From positions 2,499,926 through 2,563,925 of the forward strand of contig NZ_KK853997.1 in NCBI RefSeq assembly GCF_000696185.1: a stretch of DNA of 64,000 bases, given 5' to 3'. The stretch comes from Kitasatospora cheerisanensis KCTC 2395 (GTDB taxonomy: Bacteria > Actinomycetota > Actinomycetes > Streptomycetales > Streptomycetaceae). This document shows positions 55,573-63,521 of the stretch, one piece after another (position 1 is the first letter of the stretch; each line of letters starts with the position of its first letter). The notes under the pieces are model-generated. The model had not been told where the DNA came from. It saw only the letters and a program-made list of their open reading frames with translations, and made no database searches. The translations under genes were made by a program, and so were the position numbers.

Positions 55573-56894
55573 ATGTCGGCAGACCGCTGCCCCCGCTGCG
55601 GCACCGCACGGACCGCCGGCGGCTGCGCGTGCCACGCCGTCTCCCCGGTCGAACAGACCGCGGTCCTGCCGCCGTTGGACGGCCCGCACCTGGTGCGGCC
55701 GTACGTCGCCGGCACGCCGGTGGTGGAGGCGGGCGACCCGTCCGTCGACCCCTTCGCCACCCGGGTCGGCCCGGCCCCGGTCCAGCCGATCACGGGCCCG
55801 CAGCCCGGGCCGCCGCCGTTCGCCCCGCCGCAGCCGCCCGCCCGGCCGCCGCACGTGCCGCAGGCCGCCAGCCCGTTCGGGCCGCCGCAACCCGCCGCCC
55901 CCGCCCAGCCGTTCGCGCCGCAGCCGGACGCGCCGCAGCCGGACGCACCGCAGCCGGACGCCGCCGCCACGCAACTGCTGCCGCCCGTCCCGCCGCAGGG
56001 GTCGCCCGCGCCGGGGCGGTTCGCGCCGGACGGCGGCCCGGAGCAGGGCGTCCCGTTCACGCTGGGCCGGGTGGTTCCACCGCCGCAGGCCGAGCAGCCG
56101 ACCGCGCTGCTCCCCCCGGTCCCGGCCGGGGCTGCCGGAGCGGCCGGGCCGGTCGACGCGGACCTGCCGGACCAGGAGCAGCCCGGCCGCCCCGCCGCCG
56201 ACCTCGGGATGTTCTCCTTCCACGGCGACGACGAGGCCGCGCCGGTCAGCCGCGCGGAGCGCCGTTCGCAGCGCCGGCAGAGCGCCGACCGCAAGCGGCT
56301 GGTGATCGCGGGCGGCGCGGTGGGCGTGACCGCGCTCGGCGCGAGCCTGGCGATGCTGCTGTCCTCCTCGCCGACGAAGGTCGACAAGGCGCTGCCGGCG
56401 CCGACCGCCCCGGCGGTGGTGTCGTCCGCCTCGGCCACCCCGAGCGCGCCGCCGAGCGCCGACGCCTCCCCGGACGCGTCCGCGACGACGGCGGGCCCGT
56501 CGCCGGTCCGCACCACCGCCCGGCCGACCCAGACCGTCACCACCCACCCGGCGGCCGCCCGACCACCGTCGCGCCGCCCGCGCCGACCTCCGCGCCCCCG
56601 ACCCAGCCGTCCTCGCCGCCCGCGTTCCGGACGCTGCGGATGAACGACACGGGGCCGGAGGTGACGCAGCTCCAGCGGCTGCTGATGGCCTACAACTGCA
56701 ACCTGATCGGCCAGCTCGACACCGACCGGACCGGCGACATCCCCAGCCGGCCCGGATTCGGCTACTGGACGCAGAGCGTGCTGAGCAGCTTCCAGCGCGA
56801 GAACCGCAAGCGCCTGCCGGGCACCACCCAGGGCGTCTACGACCAGCAGACCCAGGCCCTGCTCCAGGCGGAGGCGCAGAACCCGGACTGCTGA
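55573..56894 (+). CDS. Peptidoglycan-binding membrane protein, split by an apparent frameshift
   Basis: The ATG is behind GAGGAGGACC. A small N-terminal zinc-knuckle-like CPRCGTARTAGGCACH precedes a long Pro/Gln-rich stretch with the tandem unit QPDAP. One membrane helix (LVIAGGAVGVTALGASLAMLL) and a Ser/Thr/Pro linker follow. After a frame change at about 56555-56580 comes a PG_binding_1 domain (MNDTGPEVTQLQRLLMAYN...GYWTQSVLSSFQRENRK...VYDQQTQALLQAE). Both parts fit a single protein of about 440 aa that tethers the envelope to the cell wall. The C/G-rich linker makes a sequencing indel likely. Confidence 0.78.
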
Positions 56895-56918
56895 CCGGAC
56901 GGGTGTGCTGACGGCGCG

Positions 56919-57506
56919 TCAGCCGGTGATCGCCTTGAACAGGCTGAACCCGGCCAGCGCGATCATCGCCAGCGCGGCGACCCGCACGATGACCTTCATC
57001 GGCACGTGCCGCAGCAGCTTCTGCCCGCCGACGATGGCGACGCCGCCGACCGCGCAGAGCGCCAGCCAGGAGCCCAGGCCGACGGCCAGCGGGTCGGCGT
57101 ACTTGGCGGCCAGGTTGGCGGTCATGATCTGGGTCAGGTCGCCGAACTCGGCGACCGCGACGATCACGAAGCTGGTGCCGGCGACCCGCCAGAACGAGCT
57201 GTTCCTGGGCTCCTTGCCCTCGGCCTCGTCGTCCTCGTCCTCCTTGTGCCACAGCAGCATGCCCGCGCCGACCAGGAACAGGACGCCGGTGACGCCCTCC
57301 ACCCAGCGGTGCGGGAGCAGTGCCAGCAGGCTGCCCGCGACGAGCGCGAGCGCGACCTGGACGGCAAACGCGGCGGCGATGCCCGCGAACACGTAGCTCG
57401 CCCGGTACTTGGTGCCGAGGACCAGGCTGGCCAGGGCGGTCTTGTCCGGCAGTTCGGAGAGGAAGATGATGCCGAACGTCAGCGCGGCGATGGACAGGCT
57501 GTTCAT
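56919..57506 (-). CDS. TMEM165/GDT1 family cation exporter, probably Mn2+
   Basis: The product is 195 aa from ATG 57506 (MNSLSIAAL). Two copies of the family motif E-x-G/P-D-K/L-T are present, ELPDKT in helix 1 and EFGDLT in helix 4, in a 6-TM inverted-repeat layout with an acidic cytoplasmic loop (KEDEDDEAEGKE). Bacterial members (MneA-like) export manganese. A yybP-ykoY Mn2+ riboswitch directly upstream on the same strand makes that function here quite secure. Confidence 0.92.
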   Translation of the reverse strand: MNSLSIAALTFGIIFLSELPDKTALASLVLGTKYRASYVFAGIAAAFAVQVALALVAGSLLALLPHRWVEGVTGVLFLVGAGMLLWHKEDEDDEAEGKEPRNSSFWRVAGTSFVIVAVAEFGDLTQIMTANLAAKYADPLAVGLGSWLALCAVGGVAIVGGQKLLRHVPMKVIVRVAALAMIALAGFSLFKAITG

Positions 57507-57604
57507 CGGATAAGAGCAGTCTCTCGGTCTCGGGCCGCCGACCCCGGGCACCCGTCGAAGGGGACGCCTCGGCCCGGCAGCACTGGTTCATGGTCACAGC
57601 ACTG

Positions 57605-57715
57605 CGGCCGAAGGTCTCGCCGACACCCCGCGAGGTGCCCCGGGCGCCGGGCTCGTCCGCGAGGGACTGGCCAGTATGTCGACGGTCCGGTGGAGGGCTA
57701 CTCCCCTTCAACAAC
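57605..57715 (-). promoter_or_regulatory. yybP-ykoY manganese riboswitch
   Basis: Read on the minus strand, the conserved L1 block AAGGGGAGTAGCC (about 57696-57708) is followed by GTCGACA, a GC-rich stem, and the L3 block GAGACCTTCGG (57608-57618). This is the Mn2+-sensing motif, about 100 nt upstream of the TMEM165-family exporter, expected to allow its expression when Mn2+ is high. Boundaries are approximate. Confidence 0.85.
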
Positions 57716-57724
57716 GGACCGAGC

Positions 57725-58509
57725 TTACCGGACGCCGACCAGTCCCCGGCCCACCAGTTCCAGCACCGCCGCGACCGCCACCGCCTCCACCGCCAGCAGC
57801 GCGACCAGGACGAACAGCTGCACCGCCCGGCCTGCACGGGCGTCGCCCCGCCGAGCAGCATCCCGACGAACGCGCCGGGCAGGGTGACCAGCCCGACCGT
57901 GCGGGTCTGGTCCAGCGCCGGGACCAGTGAGGTCGCGGCGGCGGTCCGGCAGATCTCCAGCCGGGCGTCCCGGCCCTCGAAGCCCAGCGCCAGCGCCGCC
58001 TCCACCTCGCCGTGCCGCAGCCGCAGTTCGTCCAGCGCCCGCCGTCCGGCCAGCGAGGTCGCGGTGAGCGCCCCGCCGATCAGGATGCCCGCGACCGGGA
58101 TCACGCTCAGGCCCTTCGGCGGCAGCAGGCCGGTCACCGTCAGCAGGAGCAGCACCGGCAGCACCCCCGCGGCGATCGGCACCGCCGCCCACGCCCACTC
58201 CCAGCGGCCGCCCGGGCCCGCCCGGCCCTCGCCGATCCGCCGGCCCGCGGTGCGCACAGCGACGGCGAACATCAGCACCACGAACAGCGCCGACGCCCAC
58301 AGCGAGCGCACCACCCAGGCGATCACCAGCGCGACGGCCGCCAACTGCACGGCCGCCCGCACCCCGGCCCGCAGCACCGCCCGCCCGTGCCCCAGCCCGC
58401 CCCTCCCGGCGACCAGCGCGGCCACCGCGAGCAGCACCGCGCACGCCACCCCGAGCGGCCAGGTGACCGGCAGCAACTGCGAACCCGCGCCTGCGGAAAG
58501 CGCTTTCAC
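57725..58509 (-). CDS. FetB/YbbM-like ABC permease (UPF0014), split by an apparent frameshift
   Basis: The GTG at 58509 follows the mannosyltransferase stop by 6 bp. It is a multi-helix membrane protein with the UPF0014 hallmark region GLSVIPVAGILIGGALTATSLAGRRALDELR and GFEGRDARLEICRTAAATSLVPALDQTRTVGLVTLPGAFVGMLLGGATPVQA. After about 57830 the frame changes and the conserved end (LFVLVALLAVEAVAVAAVLELVGRGL) follows. FetB works with the ATPase FetA in iron export. No fetA homologue is present nearby, so its partner is unknown. Confidence 0.8.
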
Positions 58510-58515
58510 GGGGCG

Positions 58516-60099
58516 TCAGATCCAACTGGTGAACCACATCCGGTCGCGCCACTCGGACATCGGGATCACCTCCGCCGTGTACAGCGGGTGAAAATACGCG
58601 AAGCAGCCGACGATCGCCAGCACGATCAGCCCCGCCCCGGCCGCGCCCCAGCGCCGCCGGCGCGGCGGGCAGCCCGCCGGGCCGAGCATCGCCCCCAGCA
58701 TCTGCGTCACCGCCAGACACAGGAACGGCACCAGCAGCACCATGTAGAAGGAGAACGTGGTCCGGTGCTGGTACTGGAACCACGGCAGGTAGATCCCGGC
58801 GACCCCGGCCAGGATCGCGCCGGACCGCCAGTCCCGCCGGAAGAACCACCGGTACAGCACGTACGCCAGCGCGAAGCACGCCGTCCACCACAGGAACGGC
58901 GTCCCCAGCGCCAGGATCTGGCTCGCGCAGCCGTCCGCGGACGCGCAGCCGCGCTGCCCGTCCGGCACCTGCTCCCAGTACATGGAGACCGGCCGGCCCT
59001 GCACCAGCCAGCTCCACGGATTGGACTGGTAGGTGTGCGGGGACGACAGGCCGGTATTGAAGTCGTACATCTGCGCGTGGTAGTGCCACAGGCTGCGCAG
59101 CGGCGCCGGCACCCAGCTCATCGACACCTGCGGCAGCGGCACGTCCACCAGCGGCGTCCGCTCCGGCGAGAGCCCGGCCCGGCCGTCCGCCCAGTGCCGG
59201 CCGTAACCGCCGTCGGACGCGAACCAGCCGCTCCACGAGAGCACGTACACCACCAGCGCGCTGCCCACCATGGACAGCGCCGCCGGCCACAGGTCGCGCC
59301 GCAGCATCGACCGCCACGGCCGCCACGCACCCGCCGCCCGCCGGCCCGCCCGGTCCCACAGCAGGGTCAGCACCGTGAACACCGCCAGCACCTGCAGGCC
59401 GTTCCACTTCACCGCGCACGCCGCCCCCAGCAGCACCCCGGCGGCGACCCGCCACGGCCGGCCGCCGAGCCGCAGCTCGTCCCCGGCCCGGCCGCCCTCC
59501 GCCCGCGCGGCCCGCAACAGCTCCCGGGTGCGGTCGCGGTCGACCAGCAGGCAGCCGAACGCCGCCAGCACGAAGAACGCCGACACCCCGTCCAGCAGCC
59601 CGACCCGGCTCATCACGAACTGCAGCCCGTCCACGCTCAGCAGCAGCGCCGCGACACACCCCAGCAGCGTCGACCGGAACAGCCGCCGACCGATCCTCGC
59701 CAGTATCAGCACGCTCAACGCGCCCAGCACCGCGACCACGATCCGCCAGCCGAACGGATGCAGCCCCCAGAACCGCTCCCCCACCGCGATCGCCCACTTC
59801 CCCAGCGGCGGGTGCGCGACGAACGCCCCCTCCTGGCTCAGCGGGATCACCTGCGGCACCCCGAGGATCAACTCGTTCGCGTTGTCCGGCCAGACCGCCT
59901 CGTAGCCCTGCTGCAGCAGCGACCACGCGTCCTTCGGGTAGTACGTCTCGTCGAACACGAACGCGTTCGGGTACGGCAGGTCCCACAGCCGAAGCACCCC
60001 CGCGAACACCGCCACCCCGACCGGCCCCCACCACCTGAACCGGTCCCGCGCTGCGCCCGCGGCAACCGTCTCCCGCCGCTCCTCGACCGCCAGCGCCAT
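58516..60099 (-). CDS. pmt: Protein O-mannosyltransferase (PMT family, GT39)
   Basis: The product is 527 aa from ATG 60099 (MALAVEERR); a longer start at 60147 is possible. About ten membrane helices are present. The catalytic acidic pair is in FVFDETYYPKDAWS in the first extracytoplasmic loop, with HPPLGKWAIAVGERFWG following. The C-terminal PMT_4TMC region holds WLVQGRPVSMYWEQ and the lipid-side YLPWFQYQHRTTFSFYMV. It transfers mannose from polyprenyl-phosphate-mannose to Ser/Thr of exported proteins. In Streptomyces this enzyme is needed for phage phiC31 infection and normal envelope function. It is divergent from the MerR-clamp gene. Confidence 0.92.
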   Translation of the reverse strand: MALAVEERRETVAAGAARDRFRWWGPVGVAVFAGVLRLWDLPYPNAFVFDETYYPKDAWSLLQQGYEAVWPDNANELILGVPQVIPLSQEGAFVAHPPLGKWAIAVGERFWGLHPFGWRIVVAVLGALSVLILARIGRRLFRSTLLGCVAALLLSVDGLQFVMSRVGLLDGVSAFFVLAAFGCLLVDRDRTRELLRAARAEGGRAGDELRLGGRPWRVAAGVLLGAACAVKWNGLQVLAVFTVLTLLWDRAGRRAAGAWRPWRSMLRRDLWPAALSMVGSALVVYVLSWSGWFASDGGYGRHWADGRAGLSPERTPLVDVPLPQVSMSWVPAPLRSLWHYHAQMYDFNTGLSSPHTYQSNPWSWLVQGRPVSMYWEQVPDGQRGCASADGCASQILALGTPFLWWTACFALAYVLYRWFFRRDWRSGAILAGVAGIYLPWFQYQHRTTFSFYMVLLVPFLCLAVTQMLGAMLGPAGCPPRRRRWGAAGAGLIVLAIVGCFAYFHPLYTAEVIPMSEWRDRMWFTSWI

Positions 60100-60246
60100 A
60101 TTCGCCCCGTCCGCCCGCAAGTTGACGACATGTCCGCAATGTCGCAAATCCTAGCGGTTCCCTCCACGCCCTCCCGTTCCGGACCCCGCCGCGCCTCCCG
60201 GCTACCGTTTGACCCTCAACCTGGTCGAGGGCTCAGGGTCTACCGC

Positions 60247-61287
60247 GTGGAGAGCACATTGCGCAGCATCGGCGAGATGGCCCGCGCCAGCGGCCTGAGC
60301 GTCAGCGCCCTGCGGTTCTACGACGGCGCCGGCGTCTTCGCCCCGGCCGTCGTCGACCCGCACACGGGCTACCGCTGGTACGCGGACGAGCAACTGCCGG
60401 ACGCCCGCCTGCTGACGCGCCTGCGTCGTGTCGGCGTGCCGCTGGCCGGGATCGTCCGCATCCTGACCGGCACCCCGGCCGAGGGCCGGGCCGAGCTGGA
60501 CGCGCACCTGCGCCGGCTGGAGGACGGCCTGTCCGATGCCCGCCGTGAACTCTCCGCTGTCCGTGCCCTGCTCGACTCGAGGGAGTTCCCCATGCCGCAG
60601 ACCCGACTGACCGTTCCCGCCGCCCGCCTCGCGGCCGCCCTGGACGCGGTGCGTTTCGCCGCCCCGGCCGACGCCGCCCTCCCCGCCGTCGCGGGGATCT
60701 TCCTGGACGCGGAGGACGGCGTGCTGCACCTGGTCGCCACCGACCGCTACCGCCTGGCGGTCGCCGACTGCCCGGCCGCGCTGGACGGCCCGGCCGTCTC
60801 CGCGCTGCTGCCGACGGCCCTCGCGGACGCCGCCCGGGCCCTGCTCGACGACTCCGAGGAGGCCGAACTCGTCCTGGACGGCGGCACGTTCACCGTCCGT
60901 GCCGGAGGCCGCGAGCTCTCCGGCGCGCCCGTCGACCACGACTTCCCGGACTACCGCCGCCTGCTGCACCTGGAGCCCACCCACCGGCTGACCCTGACGG
61001 CGGACCAGCTGCACGGCATGCTCACCGCCGTCGAGCCGACCGTCGAGACCCGCTCCCAGGACGGCGTCGACTTCCCGGTCAGCGCCCTGACCGCGACCGC
61101 CGACGACGCCCTCCCGGGCGCCTCCCCGGCCGACCTGCTGGTCCACGTCAACCGCGACTTCCTGCTGGAGGCCGTCGCCGGCGCCGACCAGCTGGTCCTC
61201 GAACTCGGCGGCCCCATCGCCCCGTTGGCCATCCGCTTCCCGGCCCGCGAGGACACCTTCTCGCTCCTCATGCCCACCCGCCGCTGA
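60247..61287 (+). CDS. MerR-type HTH fused to DNA polymerase III beta-clamp-like domains
   Basis: The product is about 346 aa. Residues 1-110 form a MerR DNA-binding domain (RSIGEMARASGLSVSALRFYDGAGVFAPAVVDPHTGYRWYADEQL) with its dimer helix (about 75-112). Residues about 118-346 look like two domains of the beta sliding clamp: the GVLHLVATDRYRLAV strand-turn, FTVRAGGRELSG, DFPDYRRLL, LTADQLHGML, VNRDFLLEAVAG and the C-terminal LLMPTRR that mirrors the clamp MPMR end. The first clamp domain is missing. The start is GTG 60247, or TTG 60259 with GGAG six bases upstream. It may be a clamp-shaped effector or DNA-tethering regulator; the function is unknown. Confidence 0.85.
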   Translation: MESTLRSIGEMARASGLSVSALRFYDGAGVFAPAVVDPHTGYRWYADEQLPDARLLTRLRRVGVPLAGIVRILTGTPAEGRAELDAHLRRLEDGLSDARRELSAVRALLDSREFPMPQTRLTVPAARLAAALDAVRFAAPADAALPAVAGIFLDAEDGVLHLVATDRYRLAVADCPAALDGPAVSALLPTALADAARALLDDSEEAELVLDGGTFTVRAGGRELSGAPVDHDFPDYRRLLHLEPTHRLTLTADQLHGMLTAVEPTVETRSQDGVDFPVSALTATADDALPGASPADLLVHVNRDFLLEAVAGADQLVLELGGPIAPLAIRFPAREDTFSLLMPTRR

Positions 61288-61322
61288 CGCCAGCCCACCG
61301 GGCCGCGCGCCGGCCTCACGGC

Positions 61323-61353
61323 GCAGACCCCCGGCCTCCGGCCGGGGGTCTGC
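61323..61353. terminator. Terminator between MerR-clamp and MFS genes
   Basis: A 13-bp stem (GCAGACCCCCGGC and complement) with a 5-nt loop lies between converging genes. Confidence 0.8.
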
Positions 61354-61437
61354 TGCTCGTCGCCGCGCGCGGCCGCGGGACCGCCGCGGGTCTGGCGGTC
61401 ACCGGGCCGCACCGCGGCACGATGCGCCGGTGACCGG

Positions 61438-62724
61438 TCAGGCCACCGCCTCCAGTTCGCGCAGCTCGCGCTGCGGGACGTTCAGCACCCGGACGTTGTC
61501 CTGCGCGGGCGTCAGGAAGCCGCGCAGCCGGAACGCCATGGCGACGATCAGCAGGGTGCAGGCGGCCATCGAGATCAGGTAGAGCGGCCACGTCCCGGAG
61601 CCGACCAGCATGACGCCGACGGCGGGGCCGACCGCGACGGCGATCTGCTTCACCAGCGCGTAGCCGGAGTTGTAGGTGCCGAGCAGCCGCGCGGGCGCGA
61701 GGTCCGCGACGATCGGGCTCATGGTGGGCGCGAGCAGGGACTCGCCGACGCCGAACAGGGCGTAGATCGCGACGATGGCGACCGTCGCGGCCAGCTGGTC
61801 CTCGCGGATCAGGCCGGCCACCAGGGCCATGCCCCAGGCGGCGAGCCAGACCACGCCGGCGGCGGCCATCGCGGTGGTGCGGCGGCGGCGCTCGGTGAGC
61901 CGGACGACGAACATCTGCAGCACCACGATGGTCAGCGCGTTCGCGCCGATGGCCAGGCCGAGGGTGGACTCCGGGGTGCCGACGGTGTGGGTGGCGAACG
62001 CGGCGACGCCGGACTCGAACTGGCCGTAGCAGGTGAAGAAGATCAGGCCGGCGAGCAGGCAGAGCCGCAGCATGGCCTTGTCGGCCACCAGCGCCCGCAG
62101 CCCGCCGCGGCCGGCGGCCGCCTCGACGCCCGCGCCGACGTCCGCCGGCTCGACCTCGGCGGCGGGGATCCGCGCGGTGCCGGTGACGGCGGCCAGGCCG
62201 AGGAAGGTCACCGCCTCGATGGTGAACAGCCGGGTCAGGCTGGCCGGGTCCGAGGTGTCGACGATCAGGCCGCCGACCAGCGCGCCGATGCCCATGCCCA
62301 GGTTGACCAGGGTGAACTGGAGCGCGAAGGCCCGGGACCGCTCGGCCTTGCGGGTGCAGCGGACGATCATCGTGGCGAGTGCGGGCTGGCAGGTGGTGAA
62401 GCCGGCGCCGAACAGGAAGGAGGAGACCAGCAGCGTCGGGGCGCTCCCGGCCTGGCCGAAGGCGAACGCGCCGACGGCGGCCATCGCCGTACCGGCCAGC
62501 AGCACCGGACGCGGGCCGTACTTGTCGATGCCGCGGCCGATGAACGGCAGCACGGCCAGCGCGGCGAGCGCGAACACGGTGAACACCGCGCCGGCCGCCG
62601 CGGAGCCGAGACCCCGCACCTCGTTCACGTACACGAACATGTACGGCAGCGTGAAGCCGCTTCCGAATGCGCTGAGCGCGTTGCCGATCTGGACGCGACG
62701 CAGTCGGCCGCCCCACTCCTTCAC
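61438..62724 (-). CDS. MFS transporter (12-TM)
   Basis: The product is 428 aa from a GTG 6 nt behind GAGGGG. It has twelve hydrophobic segments, with the MFS motif A-like GRGIDKYGPRPVLLAG after TM2 and RLTERRRRTTAMA in the mid loop. The C-terminal tail is soluble (VRVLNVPQRELREL). It is probably a drug or metabolite exporter. It is divergent from a MarR regulator across a 139-bp AT-rich gap, the usual layout for MarR-controlled efflux. Confidence 0.87.
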   Translation of the reverse strand: MKEWGGRLRRVQIGNALSAFGSGFTLPYMFVYVNEVRGLGSAAAGAVFTVFALAALAVLPFIGRGIDKYGPRPVLLAGTAMAAVGAFAFGQAGSAPTLLVSSFLFGAGFTTCQPALATMIVRCTRKAERSRAFALQFTLVNLGMGIGALVGGLIVDTSDPASLTRLFTIEAVTFLGLAAVTGTARIPAAEVEPADVGAGVEAAAGRGGLRALVADKAMLRLCLLAGLIFFTCYGQFESGVAAFATHTVGTPESTLGLAIGANALTIVVLQMFVVRLTERRRRTTAMAAAGVVWLAAWGMALVAGLIREDQLAATVAIVAIYALFGVGESLLAPTMSPIVADLAPARLLGTYNSGYALVKQIAVAVGPAVGVMLVGSGTWPLYLISMAACTLLIVAMAFRLRGFLTPAQDNVRVLNVPQRELRELEAVA

Positions 62725-62787
62725 GTGACACCCCTCAAGACACCGAAGCCGGGCCCTCCAGGCCTCGGCTTTACTCCGTAAGATTTC

Positions 62788-62836
62788 AGACCTAAAGTCT
62801 ATGCATGGAAACCTTAACGAGTCAAAGGCTTAACGG
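62788..62836. promoter_or_regulatory. MFS/MarR divergent control region with palindrome and CTTAACG repeats
   Basis: An AGACCTAAAGTCT near-palindrome occupies 62788-62800, and CTTAACG occurs twice (62813 and 62829, 16 bp apart). The tract is much AT-richer than its surroundings. It is a likely MarR operator and overlapping promoters. Which element is bound is not known. Confidence 0.45.
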
Positions 62837-62863
62837 CTGCACCATGCGTGGAACAATGACCGT

Positions 62864-63427
62864 ATGAGCGCACGCAGAGCGGAGCCCGCCTCCGCCACCG
62901 AACTCGGCATCGCCGAGCAGGTGGCCCTCTACCAGCGGGAGTTCCCGACCGTGGACCCGCAGGTGGAGACCATCGTCTCCACCCTCTCCCGGCTCTCCCG
63001 CCGGATGAACGTGGCCTACAGCCGCCAGCTGGCCACGCTCGGCATCACCAACGCCGAGTGGGAGGTGCTCAAGGCACTGGTGTTCGCCGGCAGCCCGTAC
63101 CGGCTCGGCCCGGGCGAGCTCGCCAAGCGGCTCGGCCTGACCCCGGCCGCGATGACCCACCGGATCGACCGGATGGTCACCGAGGGCCTGGTCACCCGGG
63201 ACCGCGACGAGGCCAACCGAGTCCGGGTGATCATCGAGCTCACCCCGCTCGGCCGCGACAAGTGGCTCGAACTGATGCGGATGGCCGCCGTCTTCGAGGC
63301 CGACCTGCTCCAGGACGTCACCGGCGAGGCCCGCCCCGAGCTGGCCGCCACGCTCACCCGGATGCTCCGCCGCATCGAGGAGTCCCAGCCGGACGCCCTG
63401 GGCCGCACCGACGACCTGACCTGCTGA
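62864..63427 (+). CDS. MarR-family transcriptional regulator
   Basis: The product is 187 aa with a winged-helix MarR domain: ITNAEWEVLKALVFAGSPYRLGPGELAKRLGLTPAAMTHRIDRMVTEGLVTRDRDEANRVRVIIELT. It has an extended N-terminus with LYQREFPTVDPQVETIVSTLSRLSRRM. It probably represses the divergent MFS exporter and itself. Ligand is unknown. Confidence 0.9.
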   Translation: MSARRAEPASATELGIAEQVALYQREFPTVDPQVETIVSTLSRLSRRMNVAYSRQLATLGITNAEWEVLKALVFAGSPYRLGPGELAKRLGLTPAAMTHRIDRMVTEGLVTRDRDEANRVRVIIELTPLGRDKWLELMRMAAVFEADLLQDVTGEARPELAATLTRMLRRIEESQPDALGRTDDLTC

Positions 63428-63455
63428 GGCCGCACTCCGGCGGCGACGCAGAGAC

Positions 63456-63497
63456 GAGCGAGGGGCGCAGGGAGAGATCTCCCTGCGCCCCTCGCTC
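63456..63497. terminator. Strong terminator between marR and chitinase genes
   Basis: Twenty-base complementary arms (63456-63475 with 63478-63497) are centred on AGAGATCTCT, between converging genes. Confidence 0.88.
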
Positions 63498-63521
63498 TCA
63501 AGGGCCGTTACTGATCAGTCG

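Noticed and set aside
15053-58509. Programmed frameshifting as explanation for split genes
   Set aside because: No common slippery sequence precedes the breaks, and the genes are unrelated housekeeping or regulatory genes; sequence error is simpler.
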